16,949 nucleotides of DNA. It comes from Acanthaster planci (taxonomy: Eukaryota; Echinodermata; Asteroidea; Valvatida; Acanthasteridae). Made by a program: the position numbers and the translations under genes. Below are positions 7,690-16,949 of the stretch, in pieces (position 1 is the stretch's first letter; every line of letters starts with the position of its first letter). Location of the stretch: the NCBI RefSeq assembly GCF_001949145.1, contig NW_019091372.1:44647-61595 (forward strand), read 5' to 3'. The notes under the pieces were generated by a model, which saw only the letters and a program-made list of their open reading frames with translations, made no database searches and was not told where the DNA came from.

Positions 7690-10600
7690 ATGTCAAGTGA
7701 TGGCGTGTTACAGATTGATCTCACACTAGATGAGGATAATTTAGAGGAAGGGGCGCTAGCGCTGCTTAAATCAGTTCGACCAGGGTGGAAACAGGACGAA
7801 ATAAAATTCAAGGTACCATACGTAGGCGTAACGCGAGGCTCCGGCACGGAATTGCGTAACAACGGTGGGCAACCCAGACTGTGTCCCTGACGTTCAGCAG
7901 GCATGTCAGGGGTACATTGTCAGGGGTGACTGCTTTGCCGAGCGTGAGGGGAGAACCGCAGCAAATGAATTCCCATAGGCCCCGTCAGCAGTGATAAATC
8001 CCCACATTTCACACAAATATTTAAAAATACAACTCTCACAGGTGTTCACCGTGGTTCAGGCTGCACAGAAAAAATGATGTTTGACATATCCTCTTTCATT
8101 TTCCTTTCAACATCTTCAATTTTTAGTGGGGTGAATTTAATTTTTGAGAAATTCTCACTCAAACCAGACCACCCCTTAAATGAAGGAAATTTTAATGACC
8201 AGAAAAGAAGCCATTTGAAAATGGCTCAAATACTGCAACTTTCAGATCCAGTTGCATCCAAATTGCTCAAAATTGGAAGCCCTGAATCCGGCCCAGTGTC
8301 ATATTTCTTCAGTTCCCCAGTTCCATGGCCCTCGGGTCTCTGTATAGAATATCTTGAGTGTATACATGTACCTTTTATTATATTAATGAGCTCGGCAGAC
8401 ATTTCTGGCCTATACATGTACGTGGTTGCACCTCAAGGTTCTCCTTCGTACTGGTGACCTTTTATAAATTAAAATTACTCCAAAGGAATAGCAGTCATGG
8501 CAGTGGCATGAGCATGATGAGTGGGAATAACAAGGTGTTAAGGGTACATCCGGGACTTAAGAAACCGGGGGCATCAAGTGTGTCTAGCCAGGGACATGGA
8601 ACAAAGGAGTAGGGCTATTGCCATTGGTGTAACTGTTGAGGGATTGACAGCATGTATTCATCGAGTAATTAATGTTGTGGATAGTTGACTGCTCTAAGTA
8701 TTTTAGTTAGAGTGCATAATACTGACATTTTATAGGACAAGGTACTGCTTTCAGTGATGGCTGACCTACCACCGTAAGGAAAGCCTCGTGATGTTTGGAA
8801 TTCTTTCCCTAGAGACCTTGCAGGAGCAGCCTATCAGCTATATAGCAAGCCATTTAAAGCATTAGATTTCACCCTCAAAACAGCTGCAGAAATACTAGAT
8901 CTATCATTTGCCAACTGAAATTAATAATTGGGGGGGGGTGTCCCTGATTGTGCTGAAATTTATTTTATTTGTCCTGACAGGTTTTTACAGCAGGCATCTC
9001 CAACAAACTCATTGGGGGCTACCTCCCGGAGAATAAGTCGGACATGGTCCTGGTCCGAATCTACGGCAAGAAGACAGAGCTTCTCATCGATCGCGAGGCA
9101 GAGATTCGCACATTTGTTCTCCTTCACAAGGCAGGATGCGGAGCTGAGCTCTATGCACGATGCAACAACGGTCTGTGCTATGAGTATATACCAGGAGTCA
9201 TTTTGGATGCAAAGACAGTCAGGGAAGAGCGAGTCTACAGGTGTGTACTCAACCAAGCCCTGTATGTAATTTAGGAAAGTTTAAGAAACATTGACTCAAA
9301 ACATCAATACCAAAACTTGACTCTGTTGCCACCCTGGTTCAAACTTTACATTTCTGATTTGCCCTTAATTTGATATGCCTAGTAACAGTGTAGATCGAAC
9401 TTTGGTTTTACAATCAATAATCATTCATAGAATTCACAAAGGAATTTCAGAGAAATTTGAAACCATCACACTTCATCAACTTTTTCAGAAGCAGTTGCTG
9501 TTTCTATTTTGGAATAACTTTGTTTTTGTTTCAAATGTGGAATTGTTGTTTAGGCTCATCATCAAGGAGATGATTAAAATGCACAGCATCAAGCCACAGG
9601 ATGGAGTGGCTACTTCGCCTTGTCTCTTCCGACTCATCGATAAATGGCTGTCTATTCTTCCTGATAAATTTGAGGATGAAGAAAAGCAGGACAGGTAACT
9701 TTCAATTCTTAAAACGTTTGAACAGGACCACAGAAATATCACTCCAGAATTATTTTCAAAGTGTATAATTTTGTTGTTATGTAAGAAGGTGCTATTTCAA
9801 CCTTCCTCTTTCTTTGTCCCTAAATGTTTTCCACATAATATGCCCTGTTCACTGACTACCTTGGTACTTAGTGAGAAAAAAAGAAAAAAAAACCTGAACA
9901 AAATCTAGGAAATGTTATACCAGAAGAATGCTAACTCGTTCTTGGTATTTTATTTCAACGCATTTTGCCAGATATGTCAGAACCATAGCATCTAAGGAAA
10001 AGCTTCGTCAAGAAGTCAGCCAATTGAAGAGTGTCCTTACATGCCTAGCAACGCCCACTGTATTCTGCCACAATGATAACCTCCTTGCAAACATCATTTT
10101 TGACGAGCAGAAAGGTAAATTGGACTGACCAATGTTTGGTTACGATGAGGTTATTTACACAGGTTGGATTTTGGCGTCAATTTGACAAGAATCTTGTGCC
10201 TCCTGAGAAAATTTTGAGAGTTTGTGGGTAAAGGAAATCCAGGTACTGTTGGATGGGTCTTGCACCCTGACCTCTGCTTGCTTTCTTGTGGAAATGTCTG
10301 AGTCACTCCGCGGGTACCTCAGCTGACTGATAACAGGCAGGCAGTCTGATAGTCTATTTCTTCACAAGTAGCGGTACATTTCTCTAGTGAGCATATGTAC
10401 ATGTACACATATATTGTACTTTTGTGTACCGTAACCATTAACACTTGAGGAACAACAGAGGGTATAGTCGTTGCAAAATTCAGCGTGAATTCAACGTGTG
10501 GCTTTCATTGATGGGAGTACATTGGACATACTTAGAGAGCCGTTATAAAGCACACAACAGTGGCAGCAGGTCGTATTGTGGACACTGCGGCAATTTTGTA

Positions 10601-12198
10601 TCGAGGGCTTGGGCTACACACTGCACACTTGTCACACTTGTGTCAGTTCTTCTGTTGGCCAATCTTCTTTTGTCATCCAAATATTTTTCCTTTTTTAATT
10701 TTGTAGATAAGGTGTCTTTTATTGATTATGAATATGCCGGCTACAACTATCAAGCCTTTGATATTGGGAACCATTTCTGTGAATTTGCAGGTAAGTGGAA
10801 TTGCTTCAGGTTGTGTCCAAAGACGGTGCTTTTGCCTTACAGCTGCCATGTCAAGTACACTTATGTCAAAAGCCAAGGGCAATAGATGGATAGAGGGAAT
10901 ATTTGTGGCAGTTGCATCATAGCTTTGTTTGACATGCTCATGTCAACTATGTCCAAATGTAAGTCAAAACTTGCATCAAAATTGTTGTATTTTGTCAGGT
11001 GGTCCGATATCTGTTTTAATGTCCCATCTTTATCGTTCTTGTAGGTGTGGAGGAGGTTGATTACAACCTCTATCCTGAGAAAGACTTTCAGATCAGGTGG
11101 CTACGAGAATTCCTCACAACTCAAAACAAGGCCAACAACATTCAGAAAGAAATCACAGAAAAAGATCTGGAAACCTTGTATGTCACAGTGAACAAATTTG
11201 CTTTGGTAAGTCTAACTTAAAAGAGATAGTGACCAAATTTAACTTTTTTTCTGTCACGGATGGAGTGATGGGAGGGACCCTCAACAATGTAATATTCTTG
11301 TCAGATCATAACTCACAAAACTAATTTTGTTTGTTTAGGCTGCCCATATGTTTTGGGGCATCTGGGCCTTGATGCAAGCTCACTACTCAACCATCGACTT
11401 TGACTTTTTAGAGTAAGTATCATCAGGGAAACATCACTAAAAAGCCTACTTTGTATCTTCAAAGCATGTTACTTCCAAAGCATTTTGCCTGAAAGTGTCA
11501 TGAATTGGCAAATAGTAAATTGCCTTTCGTAATCAGAGAAATTCAAGCACGATAGATATTAAGGAGGCCGACATTGTAATTCCTGAATAAAAATTTTTCA
11601 AACCAAATATTGAAAGAGTGAATGCAGGTGATTCATTGACAGAGAATGAACCTGCATTGAGCTTAGGGAGACTTATTTCAAGACACAGAAATGTTAATCC
11701 TGAAACGAAAGGCAGGGACACAATCAAAGATCTTATAGCTCCGTATAGCTGTGCAAGACGGGGAACTCTGCCCAAAAGGTGGAATCACTGTGGGCGCTAT
11801 TCGAGCAAGCGATATGCCTGGGCAGTGGATGTTGCGCGCACATGCATACCAGGTGTGTGCCTGGTGCAACGCCTGTGTGGTGCATGTTAATGCATAGGCA
11901 CTTGCTCAAATGGCAACCAGGCCATTATGTAATGCACGTATTCACAGTGAAGTTCTCAATCTTGCGCTGCTACATATACTTTGGACACAACCATAATTTT
12001 GTATCAGGTCTAGCTCCCTACACGCCCTGTACGCAGTGCCAGTTGTTCAAGTATAAACCATTATCAGTGCCCAGACTCTTGACATCACAGACTTACAATA
12101 TTTTTTTATCCCTCTTCGGATTCAGTTACTCAAAACAACGGCTGGATGAATACTTCCGCAGAAAAGAAGCCTTCTTGGCACTGTCAGTCCCCAAGTAA
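7690..12198 (+). CDS. ETNK: Ethanolamine kinase, complete, eight coding exons
   Basis: Phosphorylates ethanolamine with ATP to phosphoethanolamine in the cytosol, the first step of CDP-ethanolamine synthesis of phosphatidylethanolamine. Coding exons: 7690-7812, 8981-9240, 9554-9694, 9972-10114, 10707-10790, 11045-11205, 11339-11412, 12126-12198. All introns are GT-AG, every join keeps frame, and the total is 1059 nt or 352 residues plus TAA. Landmarks are VFTAGISNKL (42-51, nucleotide loop), LVRIYG (65-70), NGLCYEYIPG, the catalytic CHND (207-210), IDYEYAGYNY (228-237, metal-binding Asp229), DIGNHF (241-246) and FWGIWAL (309-315). NGLCYE and the AGYNY..DIGNHFCEFAG stretch favour ethanolamine over choline kinase. 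The start is the first in-frame ATG after a stop at 7654-7656. The N-terminus before the kinase core is short (about 41 residues) compared with the long vertebrate ETNK1 form. No disruption is seen, and it should be a working gene. Whether it is orthologous to ETNK1 or ETNK2 cannot be decided here. Confidence 0.95.
7813..8980 (+). other. ETNK intron 1
   Basis: This 1168-bp intron opens with AAG|gtacca and closes with GTCCTGACAG|GTT. It contains a 127-codon open frame (8074-8457) on the + strand with no splice support or family resemblance, TATACATGTA words near 8360 and 8412, and a G-run near 8932-8938. I see no alternative exon. Confidence 0.7.
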
Positions 12199-13050
12199 CC
12201 ATGGTAACAGAATGTGGAGAATCACCGTCACATGTGAGAGGTTGTAAAACTTATCAGACAATGACAAAAAACTCGATGCCGTCTTGGTTCTAAAGACCCT
12301 GCTCGTAAAATGAATTTTTGAAAATTATTATCTTTTACTTGGTTCTAAAGATACTGATGTTCAATTGAGTTTTTTTTGATCAACCGCTTGGATGTATGGT
12401 GAAAAAGAAAATGTTAAGTTGTGTGAACATTGATTCAATCATTTATTTCCCTGTAGATATTTCAAATACACGTGAAGGTAGTGGTATAAATCTGGTACAC
12501 CGAGTTCTTTAAATTCACAAGAACATAACAATTTGTACTCTCCATACTAAAGACAATGTTGCTATACCGCGTGGTTACATAAGAGATGCCTTGCACCAAT
12601 GCACTGTTTTCAATGGACAAGAAGAGCACAAAGGATCAGGAACCAGTCTATTCCAGAGATGGTGGCCATGCAAAAGCTTGCCCCGAATCACGAGGTATAG
12701 CAACAGTGTCTTTAGACTGGGGAATTCAAATGGTTATCTTAATGTTGTGTTTCAGATTTTATTCAAATTTAACTCCAAAAAGGCTTATTGCAAAACACAT
12801 AGAATCCTGCGTATCGAGTATTTTCTGTTATTTTTACCAGAAAGGTTTGTTAGTTACATGTTTCACATAAACCCGCCAAACAGATTTGTTTAATTCAAAA
12901 GCCATTCCACTTTCCTCAAATCAGGGTACGTTGTATTTCTTCATTGGTGTCTTGCTATTACACGATTTTTAGAAGCTTTTCAAGGAGAAAACTCTTTGTT
13001 CTAACTGCCTGGTTACTACTTTCAAAATCAGTGCACCTTGAATCATACAT
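12199..13050 (+). other. Presumed ETNK 3' UTR and flank
   Basis: After the TAA no second gene is seen. No AATAAA or ATTAAA occurs between the stop and 13050. The first weak candidate (ATTAAA at 13324-13329) lies inside the MITE-like element. The mRNA end is therefore unresolved: a non-canonical signal or a long 3' UTR are both possible. Confidence 0.45.
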
Positions 13051-13459
13051 GTGACCTGTCACCACAAAATGAGCAGAAAGTCAGAATTTTCAAAAATTGA
13101 GATATTGGTATTTTTGAGTTCAGCAGAAAGAGAGCTTTCCAGTGGCTTGTACATGGAAAATTTAGGGTAGAAGTGTATGTTGACAATGTGGCATTATTCT
13201 GGCAGCTTTGCATCTTTGTTCCTGACATAGTTTCAACATTTCAGACCAGGCATGCATAATGCTCTTGTCAAAACTGCTGTGAAAATGATATTTTTAACTA
13301 TATGATCCTGCAAAATATTTGGAATTAAACTGGAGACAGGTTAGTCTTTCCAAACATTACAAATCCCCAAATTAACCTCCATTTCAATATGTTTTCGAAC
13401 CTTCAAAATAGGAAAGAGCGGAGTGCGACTTGACGCTCATTTTTGTCGTGGCGGGTCAC
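13051..13459. repeat. 409-bp MITE-like element with 24/25-bp terminal inverted repeats
   Basis: The left end 13051-13074 (GTGACCTGTCACCACAAAATG...) and the reverse complement of the right end 13435-13459 (GTGACCCGCCACGACAAAAATG...) match with three substitutions and one indel. The interior is AT-rich and non-coding. This is the structure of a non-autonomous DNA transposon. Flanks (ATACAT on the left, CTGTTT on the right) show no obvious target-site duplication, so the true ends may be slightly off or eroded. Confidence 0.75.
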
Positions 13460-15157
13460 CTGTTTATATTTTGTTTTTCAATGTCTGATCTCAGACTACA
13501 TGTACATGCTGTGGTTTTACTTACAAATGCAGTAGCACAAATTGTACATTAAATTTTTGTACCATAATTTTTACTCAAATAATTTTGACCTTGTTGCTAA
13601 CCTTTTATAAATGCAACGCTGAAGAGTTTCTTAAATATCCTGACCATGCTGTTCGTGTTTTGCTTTGACCCTTCAGAATCTAAACACGAAAGCTTTGAAC
13701 AAGAAAAACTCAACACATAAATCACGATTATTTGATGTACCTGGGCACAGCAGGTTGGGAAGTCAGTCTGCATATGCCACGTTGTTTCATTCCGTAATTC
13801 AAGACAAAAAGGTCTGCACACCCTGCTTCTACCATTTCCACAAGATATTTTCTCTTTTTAGAGATTTATGCACACCTGTTAGCTTTATTGAACCTTCCTT
13901 TGATCTTGTTCATCACGTACTAGATAATACTGCACACCTTGACACAGGATAAGCTCATAACCACCTGTCACTTAGCTTATTTCATAGAATTGACAGCACA
14001 AGTTTCCTCTGTATATAAAGAAAATGACTTACTTTGATTTGATACAATCTACCTCAACATTCTGTGGCAAACTTGCTTTGTTCTTCCATTCAGTACTTTA
14101 AATTTCTACCATAGGACCTGCCTGAATCTTTCAAAAATTGCACTGCCTATACTTCAGGCTGGGTATTTGTGTTACTCTCAAATAATTCTCTCATTTGTTG
14201 ACTTTGGTAGACTGCGCAAATATCTTTCTGTGAAATACACATCATGAAATGTACACGTACCCTCCGTTTAATTCTACAGGAATTATGTAATTAATTTAAT
14301 GTATGAATTTATGTTTGATGAATTAGTGATGTGATCTTCGAAAACCCTTCACCTGAGCTTTGTCATCTAGGTGCATGTAAACTTCCAATTGATGCGAACA
14401 CACTATTGTTTCCAGATATATTCCATTTATGATTCTAGATTGTCAACGACATGAATCTAGGTCTCAAATCACGAATTAAACAGTTTTGAAAACAGGGCAG
14501 TGTTCAGATCAATCTGAAGTTGATACACACCAAAATGACAAAGTTCACCCTGTAAACAGTTTCTTGCAGATCGCATCACAAGTAACGTCCAGATATTTCA
14601 TGTCATAACATAGATATTTTCATCGGGAAGAGGCTAAGATTCAGAAAAAAAATCCTGTATTTGATAATTTAAAACTAAACCAGTCTTTCCATGTTTATAT
14701 TTTAAGCCTTCTCTTTTATTTGAAATATTCCGAAATCTTTCAATTAATGCCACTATATTGAATAAAAGAATGGAAAAATCTGTTCTGACTCTACACCTTT
14801 TGATCAGTATGTTCGATGCACCTGTGCCATCTCCAGACCTATTGTCAAGCAGCAATTACTAATTGATTGAACTCTTCTATTCTTGTTACATCTCTCAAAC
14901 ACACACATAGAATAGAAGTGAAGTGCTCAGAATGATTCCGTTTACGTCATTCACTCCTGGTAGACTTTTTTAAGAGCAGGTGCATCATGGGCAAGTATTT
15001 ACCTGTAGGACAGATTCCTAATTACATCATTTCCAATGATCATTCGTGAAAGCCAAGTTGCAAATGTGTACGTTTTATCTGGTTTCAAAGAGAGATCTCG
15101 GGTCAATTTTACTCTAAAATCTGAGGTCTTGGACTTCTCACTGAGCATACCTTGGTT
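13460..15157. other. Intergenic stretch between convergent ETNK and CUB gene
   Basis: No gene is supported on either strand. A TACATGTACATG-like run is near 13498. The frame following the CUB stop codon stays open on the minus strand to about 15001, where TACAG|gtaaat looks like a donor. I treat this as chance 3' flank but list it as an observation. AATAAA occurs on the + strand near 14760, too far away to assign to ETNK with confidence. Confidence 0.4.
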
Positions 15158-15162
15158 TTATT
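15157..15162 (-). promoter_or_regulatory. Poly(A) signal overlapping the CUB gene stop codon
   Basis: On the minus strand the end of the coding frame reads GAA TAA AA, so AATAAA begins within the last sense codon and contains the stop TAA (15160-15158). A GT-rich stretch follows within about 20 bases (GGTATGCTCAGTG), as expected for a downstream element. If used, the 3' UTR would be only some 10-30 nt. Confidence 0.45.
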
Positions 15163-16949
15163 CGGAGCCCGATGTCCCCACCACAGAGTATGTTGCATAG
15201 AAACCGATGCGGGTCACAATGTCGTCGCTGACGAAGATGACAACGATGTGGTTTGTGTCGGATTGCCAAGATCGGTGACCGCCAAACAGACTGCCACAGA
15301 AGGGCTCGGACTTGCGACCAGACCCCATGTCCTCAATCTTTGGGACACAGAAAATTGGAAGAAGTAACAGAATAACAGTGGCTCTCGAATGAACGAACAA
15401 TCAAATGACATGATGTCTCCAATTACCCTCCTGTGAAGAGTTAAGTGATGCGGGATATCCTGGACGCACGATCTCAAGGTACAACCACCATTGCCTCCAT
15501 GGGGATGATAGGGGGGCGGGATGTGTGCCCCTGCAGATGCCCTTGCCCCCCTGGTACCCCCCCCATTTAAAATGTCTGCTGAGGTTATGCAGCTATGCAA
15601 GCTTCATCTTATTTTCTTGTGGTGCCCCCTTGAGAAAATGTGTGCACCGTGACCCCCTGGTGCCCCCCTCAACATTTGACCCTAGTTACACCACTGATGC
15701 AAGGTATGAGAACATGACAGAACCCATATACTAGAGATCCTACAAGTAATAAGTCATAAAATTTTAAAAAGTCTATCAATTCTTTCCAGGAATTCTAATT
15801 TCAGTTTCGGTGAATGAATCAAGATGGAGTGTAGGATGGGGTAGTGGGAGATGTTTGGAGACCCCTCACCTCAACACGATCCCACTGGCAGCCACGGTGT
15901 TCCTCGATATCCATGAAGTGAAAGGTGACATTAATTCGTGTCCCAACGTCTGTCTCAATCTCAGTCCGGCAGTTCTGGTCATTGTCATATTCATAGGGGA
16001 AGTTAGGTGATGTGATCACGCCCCGCTCAGCAGTCATCTCAATGTTGCACTTAGAAACTGTCAAAACAGAAACCGAGGAATAGAAGTTGTAATGGATGGT
16101 TAAGACTGGTGCCCAGTGGCTTCTCCGGCACTGGAAACAATAGCAGTGCTACAGCTGCAGTCATGATGCTGATCAATGATGTACGATGTACCAGGCAGGG
16201 GATCCACCCTACCTTCAAGCTCATGGGTTATCCATGGGAACAGGGTTTGTAGCTTCTGATGATAGGGTCAGGGGTTCGAATCCAGCTGGCGGCAGCATGC
16301 TGTGATCTTGGGCAAGTCACTTTACCCCTATGTGCCTCTCTCCACCCAGGAGTAAATGGGTACCTGTGAGGGCAGACACGGTTGTTTAGCCGTTTGCGCC
16401 AAAATGGCAACACCGGGCTAGTATACTCCCCAGGGAGCAGAGATGGTTTCAGGAATGTTCAGATGATGTGAGAGCCCAGTGTGCAAGGATAATGATAATA
16501 CAGCGCCTTGGAATGATTTGCTCTATAGATGGCGCTTTACAAGTGCTTGCTGTTATTATTAACAGGTAGTTGTACTAATACCACAGTAATGGACGTGTCG
16601 AAAATCTAGTCTACCACGGGACACTGCCTACCATACCTCCAGCATATCTATGAGTTCAGGCAGCACTGTGGTGCCAAAACGCTAGTAATGGTCATGATCT
16701 TGACAATTGTTTCAACCACGGGACATGGTCTACCTACATGTAGAACTGATAGGTTATCTGTGGGTGCAGATGGTGATGCTGCCAATACCAGAGTAACGGT
16801 TGATATCCCAACACTCTGGTCAACCATGCGACACAGCCTACCAACTGCTAGTAGGTTGTGTCCGTTTTCACGGCCCCGATCCCTGCAACCTAGTAAGCCA
16901 TACCGGTAGGATGCCGACTCCTCACCTATATCCCAAAAGGATCTCTGTA
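15158..16949 (-). CDS. CUB-domain protein, last exons (5' part outside the window)
   Basis: Exon 16057-15870 (acceptor TTTTGACAG, donor GAG|gtgagg) joins in phase 0 to exon 15337-15158 (acceptor CCCAAAG), giving one complete CUB domain. A partial exon at 16949-16926 (ATAG|gtgagg) fits by phase (join G|TT, Val). CUB domains are extracellular beta-sandwich modules for protein binding. All four cysteines are present: KCNIEM, DQNC, RGCQWD and PFCGS. So are the usual SPNFPYEY and GFYATYSV ends. The acidic residues of calcium-binding CUBs are seen: D/E before RGC, D in QWD, and D in FVSDD. NVT is a possible N-glycosylation site. The protein ends 9 residues after the domain, so this is a C-terminal CUB with no membrane segment behind it. 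Which family it belongs to (tolloid-like, scavenger-like, other) cannot be told from this piece. Confidence 0.82.
15500..15696 (-). repeat. G-rich dispersed repeat in the CUB gene intron
   Basis: Lies in the 532-bp intron 15338-15869. On the minus strand it begins CAGTGGTGTAACTAGGG (15696-15680), a sequence resembling the ends of hAT-type non-autonomous transposons. It continues with GGGGGGCACCAGGGGGTCACGG-like G-runs broken by GGTGC. The opposite end has no matching inverted repeat, so the copy is truncated or degraded. Assignment to a transposon class is from memory of the CAGTGG..TAACTA end and is tentative. Confidence 0.5.
16220..16560 (+). repeat. tRNA-derived SINE with TTATTATT tail
   Basis: A perfect B-box, GGTTCGAATCC, is at 16273-16283. 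It is followed by a body with TGATCTTGGGCAAGTCACTTTA, CCTCTCTCCACCCAGG and AAATGGGTACC, then GCGCCTTGGAATG and ATGGCGCTTTACAAGTGC, and ends in TGTTATTATT (16551-16560). This head, core and short-repeat tail are typical of DeuSINE/V-SINE-like elements of invertebrate deuterostomes and fish (from memory). The A-box region is degenerate, so the 5' end near 16220 is approximate. It lies in an intron of the CUB gene, in the opposite orientation to it. Confidence 0.75.
16573..16870. repeat. Diverged tandem repeat, three copies of about 105 bp
   Basis: Three units share a core in which AATACCA.AGTAA.GG or CTAGTAATGG is followed about 20-30 bases later by ACCACGGGACA and TGCCTACC. The ACCACG/ACCATG landmarks are at 16613, 16715 and 16823, spacings of 102 and 108 bp. 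Copies are well diverged. The array lies directly beside the SINE within the CUB gene intron. It may continue past small similarities at 16130-16165 on the other side of the SINE. Confidence 0.5.

Noticed and set aside
8074-8457. 127-codon open frame in ETNK intron 1 as a hidden exon or gene
   Set aside because: No recognisable family and no suitable splice borders. Inserting it would break the ETNK frame and domain continuity.
10445-10885. 146-codon open frame as a separate gene
   Set aside because: Only 10707-10790 of it is the real ETNK exon 5. The rest is intron that happens to stay open, with a clear acceptor at 10705-10706 and donor at 10791.
11779-12198. 139-codon open frame as a separate gene
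   Set aside because: Its end is ETNK exon 8 (12126-12198) preceded by a pyrimidine tract and CAG. The upstream part is intron 7.
15214-15600. 128-codon minus-strand frame overlapping the CUB exon
   Set aside because: It is out of frame with the CUB domain, which has all four cysteines and correct splice borders in another frame. It also crosses the G-rich repeat.

Overview
The window is eukaryotic nuclear DNA with spliced genes and many dispersed repeats. The gene content is animal: a metazoan-type ethanolamine kinase, a CUB-domain gene and an NKAP remnant. The repeats include a tRNA-derived SINE with a (TTATT) tail, MITE-like foldbacks, a GGGCCCAAT-ended inverted-repeat element, recurrent AGCGCCCTC and TACATGTA words, and GGCCTAGGCCTA. 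That mix suggests a marine invertebrate deuterostome (echinoderm, hemichordate or amphioxus). The lineage is an inference from texture, not a proof.

Layout. 1-1202 holds tRNA-like retroelement pieces. 1203-2608 is AT-rich and has no gene I can see. 2609-2946 is a 41-bp minisatellite. 3352-5113 on the minus strand carries two exon-like blocks matching the C-terminal domain of NKAP (SynMuv/DUF926 region). They are broken by frameshifts, so I read them as an unprocessed pseudogene. 5317-5581 is an inverted-repeat element. 5966-6036 and 7156-7235 (minus) are weak candidate exons of a gene running away from the ETNK promoter. 6221-6534 is a diverged direct duplication. 7284-7300 has an E-box and a perfect CRE, followed by a foldback element at 7303-7594.

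The best-supported gene is ethanolamine kinase (ETNK), + strand, 7690-12198. It has eight coding exons with GT-AG introns, joins in frame, and gives a complete 352-residue protein. It would catalyse the first step of the CDP-ethanolamine branch of the Kennedy pathway. A 409-bp MITE-like element (13051-13459) lies about 850 bp past its stop codon. 13460-15157 shows no convincing gene.

At the right end, minus strand, are the last exons of an extracellular CUB-domain protein (15158-16057, with a probable partial exon at 16926-16949). Its stop codon overlaps an AATAAA signal. Its introns contain a G-rich repeat and a SINE lying beside a diverged tandem repeat of about 105 bp. ETNK and the CUB gene converge. 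No shared pathway is evident, and I found no previously undescribed multi-gene system. The interest lies in the NKAP pseudogene, the promoter foldback and the repeat architecture.
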